A stretch of DNA of 64,000 nt from Pontederia crassipes (Eukaryota; Streptophyta; Magnoliopsida; Commelinales; Pontederiaceae), in the NCBI GenBank assembly GCA_030549335.1, contig CM060194.1, forward strand, positions 75,056,077 through 75,120,076, written 5' to 3'. The notes below the pieces were generated by a model. The model was not told where the DNA came from, searched no databases, and worked only from the letters and a program-made list of their open reading frames with translations. This document shows, piece by piece, positions 55,650-64,000 of the stretch. A program made the position numbers and the translations under genes. How positions within the stretch are numbered: the stretch's first letter is position 1; each line of letters begins with the position of its first letter.

Positions 55650-56050
55650 ATGGACTGTTTAACTAAACTTATAAGTCATAAATAATTTTAAAGTTTTATC
55701 CACGTTTGATAACTGAAACAAAGAGCTGATAAGCACTTATTTTATCTATTAATAAGTAAAAAAAAAAGCTAAGAATTTAGCTTATTGTGTAAGAAAAAGT
55801 TAATCGGTTTGATAAATAAATATACTATTTTGTTCTTAGAATATACATATATTTTCTTCACATGTTTCATATATTATAATATTAAGGTCTTTGTGGTTAT
55901 TTGACTAAAATAATAACTTATAAGTTTTTTTTATTACCAAACACTTAATTGCTTATTTTTAAAATCAACTTCGGCCATTAATGATTAAACTACTTATCAG
56001 TACTTCAACTTATCAGCTATTTTATATCAACTAAGCCAAATAAGCCCTAA
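55650..56050. repeat. Possible hAT-like MITE
   Basis: It begins GGACTGTTTAACTAAACTTATAAG and ends CTTATCAGC...AACTAAGCCAAATAAGCCC. The ends are weakly inverted, with internal AGAGCTGATAAGCACTTAT mirrored by ACTTATCAGTACTTC. No clear duplication was seen. Confidence 0.4.
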
Positions 56051-56052
56051 GG

Positions 56053-56490
56053 ATCAAGAATAGTTCCACATGAATAAAACACGGAGGTGGTCATGAGCTT
56101 GTATGTAACTACTCTCTTTATCTTTCAAGATGCATTTTAAATTCGTGCGGGCCGAAAGTCCAAAGAAAACAATATTTTGCTTGATCTGGGAGTGTTATAG
56201 AATGACTTCCGAGCCAATCTTACGTGATCACTTGAACCATATGGAAAACACAGGTTATAAGCCAACACAGATCGCTCAACAAGGACGTTGAGCCTTTTAA
56301 GGGAAAAAAATTGTAACAACATGAGGTTTAACGACTAATATGGTCTCATTGAAAAGTCTTATATGGGCAAAACACAGAGATGATCATGAGCTTATATGTA
56401 GCTACCTCCTTCATCTATCGAGATGCGTTTTAAATTCGTGCGAGTTAAAATCTAAAATGAATAATATCTTGATTGGACCAAGAATGTTAC
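56053..56490. repeat. Two diverged copies of a dispersed repeat
   Basis: AAAACACGGAGGTGGTCATGAGCTTGTATGTAACTAC...AAGATGCATTTTAAATTCGTGCGGGCC at about 56075-56153 recurs as AAAACACAGAGATGATCATGAGC...GAGATGCGTTTTAAATTCGTGCGAG at about 56368-56444. Each continues into an AATATyTTGmTTGGaCC block and GTTAcAAAT-like sequence. The wording is familiar from plant LTR or TRIM sequences, but the class is uncertain. Confidence 0.6.
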
Positions 56491-57060
56491 AAATACAATA
56501 TTATTTTAAAAAATAATAAATAATATTATTAACCAAAAAAATTGGTCTAACCATTTTTAACCCGCTCTAGCATATTCAATCAACAATCCAATTAACTTCG
56601 ATCTTTAGAATGATTATAATAACACTAGTCAAAATCAATGTTGCCATGGTTGATATGACCGATCCGATCCGTCTGTCGACTAATTGCCAACACGGGCTGC
56701 ATTAAAGGCCAAAATCAGCTGCCCATTGGACTGGATTAAAGTAGTCAAACCCGATAAAAAAAATCGGATTGAATCGCGAACTAATTAAACCAGCTAGCCC
56801 AACAATAAAAGAATAAAAAAACCTAAGAAATTTTGGAACAGCCATGCAACCCGCCCTCTACCTATGTGTATCACGTAACCTAGCACCGGTCCCTCTCCTC
56901 TGAGCGATCGTAAGTGTTGTCCGATGAATCTAAGTCTTCGACGATCTCCTTGGCGACAGATAGTGAAGTGAATATTGCGCAGTCGTGGACCAATAAGGTC
57001 AGTTTATTTGTCAATTACTCTTTTCCTCCTCTCCTTCAATCTCGATAAGGACAATGACAC
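56491..57060. other. Intergenic DNA
   Basis: Moderately AT-rich with ATCCGATCC-type words near 56655-56765. No gene is seen. Confidence 0.45.
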
Positions 57061-57325
57061 TACTATCGGTGTGCGATGATGCCTCAGACATCGCGGGATA
57101 GTGCTGACTCAGGCGTGTGGGCATCGCGTGCTTGGGCATTGCTACATCGAACTTCGATTGTGCGGGGGGCTTTGCATGATCGAGCGTCGTTACAGCAAGC
57201 TTCGCATGTGCGGGCACAGCTGTAAGCCTTGCAAGATCGAGCACCATTGCATGCACTGCTTCAACCCTCACTAGGCACACTCGACGTGCGGGTGCCACTG
57301 CAGGCATGCGAGAGCGTTGTTGCAC
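57060..57325. repeat. Degenerate tandem repeat of about 60 bp, GC-rich
   Basis: Units such as TTGCATGATCGAGCGTCGTTA...CGCATGTGCGGGCACAGC and TTGCAAGATCGAGCACCATTGCATGC repeat about three to four times. A 104-codon minus-strand open frame spans it, but its product is only the repeat translated and matches no family. Confidence 0.5.
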
Positions 57326-57590
57326 GCGAGGGCGATTCTGTTATGTGAACCTTCATGTTCTTTTAAGTCTTAAGTACATGTGGAATTGTGGAGATCATTA
57401 AAACATAAGCTCTTTAAGTGTTTTTTTATAAATTGGCTACTTTTTTATTCCACGTGAATAAAAGAAAACTCCACCTCACCATGATATGCAGGGTAATACA
57501 CAAGAACTTCCAGAGATCCTTCTCAGAATATGCAGGTTAAACCATCTTGATGCATCAGAAGCCAACTTATGGTGATGTTATAGTACCTAA

Positions 57591-58270
57591 TGATGTAGGA
57601 GAGATAGAATTATATTCTATTAATTATTGTTGTTATATTTATCTTTTTAGATTAGTTAGAATATATTTAGTATCGATATCTTTTAAATTAGTTTAGATGT
57701 GATTGTAAAATGCCTATAAATAAGCATGAATTCTTTTGTTATTGGTAGTTCAATTATTATCCAATTATTTCATAAACTTATGTGATTTTATTTTTTGATG
57801 GATTCCGAGTCTCGGTGGATTATGAGTTTATCAAATTATTGATGGTGCTTTGAACCGTCAACCTCTTTCGAAATTCGTCCGAAAGTTGTAATCTCCTCCC
57901 CTTCATGATCTTCGCTGCTCCTCGTTGCGTCAAGTGGTATCAGAGCCTTCGAGAAGATTTACCTCTTCGTTTTGGTGCTCGTCTTTTCCCCCATCATCCA
58001 TTTATTATTTTATTATTTTATTTTATTTTTTTTCTTATCATTCATAATTTATTCATCATTTATTTTTGTTTTCTCCTCTTTGTTATCTCCAGTTCGTTGC
58101 ATCCTTATCATTCTTTTTCTTTCTCTTTCATGATTTGTTAGTTTATATTATTTTTATCTCTTTTTTTCAATTATCTTTATTTTTTTGTTATTTTAATTAA
58201 TAACACGAGGACAGAACCACCGTCATTTAATGGTTATTTTCATGTTGATGAATTTTTATACTGGATTTCC
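57591..58270 (+). mobile_element. Truncated gypsy-type retrotransposon: LTR, primer-binding site, start of gag
   Basis: A 342-bp LTR (TGATGTAGG...GCGTCA, 57591-57932) with a TATA box (CCTATAAATAAG, about 57712) is followed two bases later by TGGTATCAGAGCC (57935-57947), a perfect initiator-methionine tRNA primer site. After a T-rich leader, about 58215-58265 encodes EPPSFNGYFHVDEFLYWIS, resembling the start of a gypsy gag (PxFNG...FLDWI). The rest of the element and the second LTR are missing. Confidence 0.75.
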
Positions 58271-58279
58271 CTATAAAAA

Positions 58280-60215
58280 AAGAATTATGCTCACTGATTA
58301 CACAAAAGTATCTTAGACGTACAACTTCTCTTGCAGCTTATTTCAGTATGTTGTAATCCTTCCTTGGCATGCTACAAGACATTGAATTACAAAGTTTAAT
58401 TTCATTACGATTTTTTTCTCTTATTGTGTCTATTTTTTTGGGTATATATTTATTACATAAATAATATGATAATTAGATGTATTGTATTAAATTATAATAT
58501 TTTATTAATAATTGGTTCGACTCATCGATCCAATTGATTCAACCTAAAACAAAGGTCTTTTTAAATTATTGTTCGATCAGATCGTAACAACATTGGTCAA
58601 CACCAACTGATATCTTTGAAGGGATCAAAGTCGTCACTTTCTAATATTTTAAATTATTAACAAAATTAGTTAGCACATATAGTTTAATTTTTATTGCGTC
58701 AAACATAATATTTATTGGCTAAACTTAAGAATAGTATGGGATTTAGAGGATTTTTTTCTGAAAAGTAAGAATAAGTTATTACTTATTCAAACTTGGACGT
58801 TTCCCTATAATTAATCCTTTTAGTTTAGTGATAATATCAAGTTAAATTACATGGATCCATCACATTATTTTGTTTAATTTTGTTTTAATTTATAGGCAAT
58901 TTAAATTGTCTAATAATGCAAATCACTTGTGAAGTGACAATTCACATTAATAAGAAGGAAAGTGTTCATCCAGATTATCATTCAAGTGACAATATGATTT
59001 TTATCTTCTTTTCATTTCTTTCTTTTCAATTTCAGATAAATAAAATATCAAACAATATTTAAAACATTATGTAACGACAACAATAAAAGATATTATTATC
59101 ATTGTCACTATCATAATTAACAATAGTAATTTACTTAAATTATTAGTTTATTATTATTCACACAAATATAATATTATTAGTCATTATTTTAAATATTACA
59201 TATATTTATTACCATTATTTATATTTTTAAAAATATAATAAAATTTAGAATTAAATTTATTCAATTTATCAATTTTATGATTATACAAAACTTTAACTTA
59301 ACATTAATGATGCAAAGTATTTTAGTAAAAAAATAATACATTGCCTAGCAATCTTTTGTTATAAGTAAACATTGTTATTTGAATTGTTAAAAAGATTTAT
59401 TGCATATAGTAAAAAGAAATGCACATTTTTGATAATTTAATAAGAGATAATATTTATGTCAAATAATGTAGATTACTATTTACTAGGCAATATGAAACCC
59501 CTAAAAAAGCTAGTCTAGTAGATTAATGATTATTGTTCATAGGATAACTGTCCTAGATCAAACAACACCTAATTTTCCATGGTAAACATGTCTCCAGATA
59601 TTGTACCCATATTGCGTCCTACAATGATATACATGCTTACAAAAAGGAATTGGCCCAGTTGGATGAATATTTTTTCAGAGAAATCCATTTACTCCTTCCT
59701 ATCAGATTACCTAAATGTTCGTCATGAATCGCCGGACGATCTCCTCTGACGAATAGGTTAAAATGTTTCTTAAAGATTTTTCTTGAACCGTGCAAACAAA
59801 ATCTCATTCCCACGGTCCATAAAAATTTAAAGTACAACAGAAAATATTAAATAGCCCACGGTCAGGGCATTCACACATTTTATCCTACGTTTGTTTACAT
59901 CTACTAACATGTGTTCAATTTCGCACAAAACAAGATTCGGAAATCGTATTTATTAATTCTTAAATTGAGTTTGTCAGAATTTAGTGCCTTCGCAAAAGGC
60001 CTAAAAAACACTATAAATTGCTTTCCCTAATCATATTCCACATGCGTACCATATATTTTCGGGTTCACACTTGAAAGAGACAAATTGATTGCAGTTCCAA
60101 AACATGCCGTAGGGGAGAATGTGTTGAAACAAACTGTAACTATAAGAATGGCACTGCCAAGAGCTTTAACAGTAAGGAAAAAAAAATCAAGAAATTTATA
60201 AAACCATAAACGTAA
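58280..60215. other. AT-rich intergenic DNA
   Basis: No gene seen. The last part (about 59880-60215) is the 3' flank of the minus-strand receptor kinase. Confidence 0.5.
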
Positions 60216-63200
60216 TTATACTGAGTTATCCTCCTTTGAAGAAATATCAGAAACTTGGGAGGCTGGGGAGCACCAGGCTCTCTCTTTAGACTCGATCAAC
60301 ATCATTACAACTTCTCGCATGTGCGGTCTATCGAAAGGCGACATACTAGTACACAACAAAGCGATCTTCAAAACCATGAGCATGTGATCAACGACATTCT
60401 TGTCATTGAGATTCATCTGACTGTCGAGAATGCTTGAATCCAAAGAATTGTCCCTGATATATGTCCTTACCCATGTAACAAGGTCACCTCCTTGGTCTAA
60501 TGGCTGAACTGGTGTTCTTCTAGTGACAAGTTCAAGTAGAACAACCCCGTAGCTATAGATGTCACATTTTTCTGTAACCTTCATGGTATATGCGTATTCT
60601 GTTCGTAAGGAAATTAATTCATTAGTAGAAGCAAAGTAATATGTTAATGTAGTAATATGTTATAGAAAGACAGATGCAAAGTAAAATGCAAAGAACCAAA
60701 GAAAACATGGACTTGAGGAGATGGAAACCAGGTTTATGTTTAAACCATCGTATTTAGAGTCCACATATGCCCATTTATATTAAGCCAAGCACTGATCTTT
60801 ATTCGCCTTAATATTGCTATAGAAAGAAGTTGATGGTTTCCTAGTTAGGGTCCCATTTTAATTACCATGCACTTGGACCTTTCATGTGTTTTATTCATAT
60901 TAGTAGGTAAATGCATAGATCAACCAACTTGACTTGGTTACATGATATGACGCGGTCTGAAAATTGTCCAAATTCACCTAAGGTTGCAGAAAGGAAGGTT
61001 AATCTTGCGCAATAATCTCTAGTTTAATCCAGAAAAACTGGAAGCATGCAGCAAGTTATGTAAAATTGGTAAACCAATAAATGTTTTGCATAAAGATTCT
61101 GGAGCTGAGGCAAAATAACTGTGCATGATACTAAATACAATATAGATAAAAGTTGCCCTTGATTTCCCTCAAAAAAAGTTGCCCTTGATGGTCTTTTCAA
61201 ACTGAGATTTGCTTGGCCAAGAACTCTTCCACCTTGCTGAAGCTACATCTCTTACAATGGCCACTTGGCCAGAGAAAAAAGATGATGTAGGCTGATGAGT
61301 GCCAGCTTCAGCAGCAAATGCAACTTTAGGGGAACCAAACATGAACTCTTAACAGGTGAGGAAAAATATGCAAGGGAAACCTGATCTCCTTTCTTTTTGT
61401 CAATTTTGCAACAACTATGCGTCCAATGGCACAAAATTAGAAAAAAATGACACAGGAAGCAGACACTGAATGCAAAGAGATCTTTGAACCTCAAAGCAGT
61501 TCACAAAAATGTGGAACTAGAAAGGAGATATTGCACAATGGACAAACAAAATAGGAATATCATATTAATGCCAAGAGAGTGTTTACCAGGGGCTATGTAT
61601 CCATAAGATCCGGCAACGGCAGACATTGATTTGGAATATGGCATATCAATCACTTTCGCCAATCCAAAATCTCCAACATGAGCTTCAAAATTTTCATCAA
61701 GTAGAATGTTACTGGACTTTATATCTCGATGGATAATGCGGGGTTTGCAGTCATGGTGCAGGTAAGCAAGTCCCTCAGCGGCTCCAAGAGCAATCAGGTA
61801 CCGGGTATCCCAATCAAGAGAGGATGAATTCTCCCCATGGAGCAGCTCACCCAGACTACCTTTTGACATGTATTCATATAGGAGAAGATTAGAGCCCTTA
61901 TGATAGCAGAAGCCATAAAGCTTCACAATGTTCCGATGCCTAATCTTTCCAAGAGTTAAAATTTCAGCACAAAAGCTTTTGTCAGAATTGTTTCCCTCTC
62001 TATTTGATGCTAGTTTCTTCACAGCAAGCATCTGCCCGGACCCCATAACAGCTCTATACACTGTTCCACAAGCACCCCTTCCAATGACGAAGTTCTCATC
62101 AAAGTTATTTGTAGCCAAAACAAGGTCTTGGAGGGTAAACCCTTCTCTTGGAAAAATATGTGTGCCTGATGCTGAAGAATAAAGTTGCTTTTCTTGCAAA
62201 GGAGCTACTATTTCAATAGGTTTACGCATAAAGTGCACAACGACAGCAATAAGGACAAGTGAAATTGCACCAACACCAGCAGCTACTATGGCAATTATCT
62301 TACCCAAATGTGTACGTTCTGGTCTCTCTGATGAGGATGTTGACAATGAAGATATATCACATTCACCAAGAGGACCACCACAAAGCCCTTTATTTCCTCT
62401 AAAACTGCTTGGTGGCATATTTTGAAACAGTTGGATAGAAGGAAGAGGTCCAGTAAGATCATTAAATGAGACATTGAGGTCAAGCAAACTAGACAAGTTT
62501 GCAAAGGTTGATGGGATTTCACCAGTTAAATGATTATTATTCAACAAGAGATTTTCAAGTAAAGCAAGGTTGCCAAGTTCAGGTGGTATATCCCCTGACA
62601 GATTATTGAAGCTAAGATTCATAGCGATCTGTAAGCTAGAAAGTGCACCCAACTCCCTGGGAATTGCACCAAAAAATCGATTACCCCCTAACTGAAGCTC
62701 TGTCAAATGAGCAAGCTTCCCTATGATGGAAGGAATTGTTCCCGATATCTTGTTATCAGAAAGTATAAGTAACTCCAACTGCAGAAGATTTCCAACTTCA
62801 TTGGGCAGTGTGTCTAGAAAGTTATTCTGGCTAAGATCAAGACGTTGAAGCATCTTACAGTTAAAAATTTCCGTAGGCACCCTTCCTCCAATTTTGTTGG
62901 AAGAGACGTTAAACACAACCAACTGTGAGAGATTACCAATCTCTGCCGGTAACTCATGTGTAAAGAAGTTGTTTGGAATGATTAACCTCTGCAAACCTTT
63001 GCATTGTCCTATCTCAGGTGGAATGGGACCACTGAATCTGTTCTCATCTAGCTCAATGGACGTAAGGTTGACCAATTTGCACAGCTCAGAAGGGAAGCTT
63101 CCTGTGAGGCTATTTTGGCCAAGTCTAAGTTGCACCAAAGATTTGCAATTTATGATTCCAGTGGGAATGTTACCAATCAACCTATTTGACCACAGATTCA

Positions 63201-64000
63201 GCAGAATAAGGTTCGATTGTCTGCAAAGATGAACAGGTATCTGCCCAGTGAGATTGTTATTTGAAAAATCGACCACCCAGAGTGGGCTATAGACCCCAAG
63301 CCTCCATGGAATGGAACCAGAGAGGTTGTTATCAAAGAGTTGTAGCTGAATAAGATGAGGTAAATATTCTATATTCGTGGGAATTTGCCCAACTAGGGAG
63401 TTGATAGAGAGATCAAGCTTTATCAAATTCTTCAATCCACAGAGCTCGGGGGGTATGGATCCAGATAGAAAATTCTGAAACAGATAAAGCAAGGTTAAAT
63501 TCCTTATATTACTCAACTCAGCAGGTATTTGTCCTGTTAACATGTTCTCCGAGAAATCTATTTCTTTTGCCATGGTAAGATTCCCAATCTCTTTTGGTAT
63601 TGTCCCGTTCAATCCATTCCTGTACAAGTATAACTTCTGCAAATTCTTTAGCATGCCAATCTCCCTAGGTATAGCACCTACAAGATTGTTGTGATAAAGT
63701 GCAAGGGTCACAAGACCTGTACAGTTGCCAAGCTCACCAGGAATGCTTCCAGAAAACTGATTGTCCCAAATAATTAGCTCAGTCAGATGACTCAGCCTCC
63801 CAAGTTCTTTAGGAATCTGACCACTCAACTGGTTTTGGGCAAGACCAAGAAGTCCCAAGTTCTCACATTCACTTATCTCCACAGGAATATCTCCAGAGAT
63901 TAGATTTTGTCCTACACGGAATGTGGTCAGGTTCTTGAGTCTACCAATTGAACGAGGCAAAGGACCTGTGATGTTGTTTGAGTATGCTACTAGTTCTATG
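60216..64000 (-). CDS. LRR receptor-like kinase, subfamily XI type, 5' end outside the window
   Basis: Two exons are visible: 64000-61587 (continuing beyond the window) and 60598-60216. The intron is 988 bp (CCTG|GTAAAC ... GAACAG|AATACG) and splits the Glu codon of APE, exactly as in the kinase at 49076. Visible parts are 22 leucine-rich repeats, a C-cap (NKGLCGGPLGEC), a transmembrane helix (IIAIVAAGVGAISLVLIAVVVHF) and a kinase with [49 protein letters not shown] and [21 protein letters not shown]. Then come SYGVVLLELVTRRTPVQPL and a tail ending EDNSV. It resembles Arabidopsis At2g33170/At5g63930. The kinase looks competent (RD type). Codons are AT-rich, unlike the other kinase. Signal peptide and first repeats lie beyond 64000. 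Confidence 0.95.

Noticed and set aside
56053-56490. Possible Cassandra-type TRIM element carrying a 5S-like sequence
   Set aside because: I looked for 5S rRNA internal promoter words and found none. Only a two-copy repeat of uncertain class is supported.

Overview
This is nuclear DNA from a flowering plant, most likely a monocot. The genes have split codons and GT-AG introns, and they sit in very AT-rich intergenic DNA packed with LTR retrotransposons, an RTE-type LINE, tRNA-derived SINEs and small inverted-repeat elements. Several genes (the kiwellins, the GATA factor and the first receptor kinase) are strikingly GC-rich, the bimodal pattern typical of monocots. The species cannot be fixed from the sequence. 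No bacterial, viral or organellar block was seen, and no CRISPR array, rRNA gene or functional tRNA gene.

Layout. 0.2-6.3 kb: two tandem intronless kiwellin / ripening-related genes on the minus strand, about 83% identical in the mature region. 7.3-8.2 kb: a foldback element with long inverted arms and a GC-rich core. 8.4-13.3 kb: a nearly full-length but dead Ty1/copia element with both LTRs and a target-site duplication. 13.8-14.1 kb: a 5'-truncated RTE LINE with target-site duplication. 15.4-16.4 kb: a composite AT-rich repeat that recurs at 40.7-41.8 kb. 17.6-27.0 kb: a 9.4-kb Ty3/gypsy element on the minus strand. It has about 2-kb LTRs carrying arrays of a GGTCGACC palindrome, an extra zinc-knuckle ORF upstream of gag, and a truncated 3' end. 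28.3-28.5 kb: a SINE with a perfect 18-bp duplication. 28.9-29.6 kb: GGGTCGGGT-rich repeats.

32.0-33.0 kb: a two-exon class A GATA transcription factor (minus strand). 33-48.5 kb: a gene desert of repeats and low-complexity DNA. 49.1-52.3 kb: a complete LRR receptor kinase of the PXY-like/MIK1 type (plus strand, two exons). 53-59 kb: further repeats, namely a solo foldback arm, a Tourist-like MITE, a probable SINE and a truncated gypsy LTR with primer-binding site. 60.2-64.0 kb: the 3' part of a second LRR receptor kinase (minus strand), whose 5' end lies beyond the window.

The host genes form no obvious pathway together. Kiwellins are secreted defence-type proteins and the two LRR kinases are membrane receptors of subfamily XI type, so signalling and defence are loosely represented. 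The most unusual material is in the gypsy element (LTR palindrome array and extra CCHC ORF) and in the recurring composite repeats. I see no clear evidence of a wholly new biological system.
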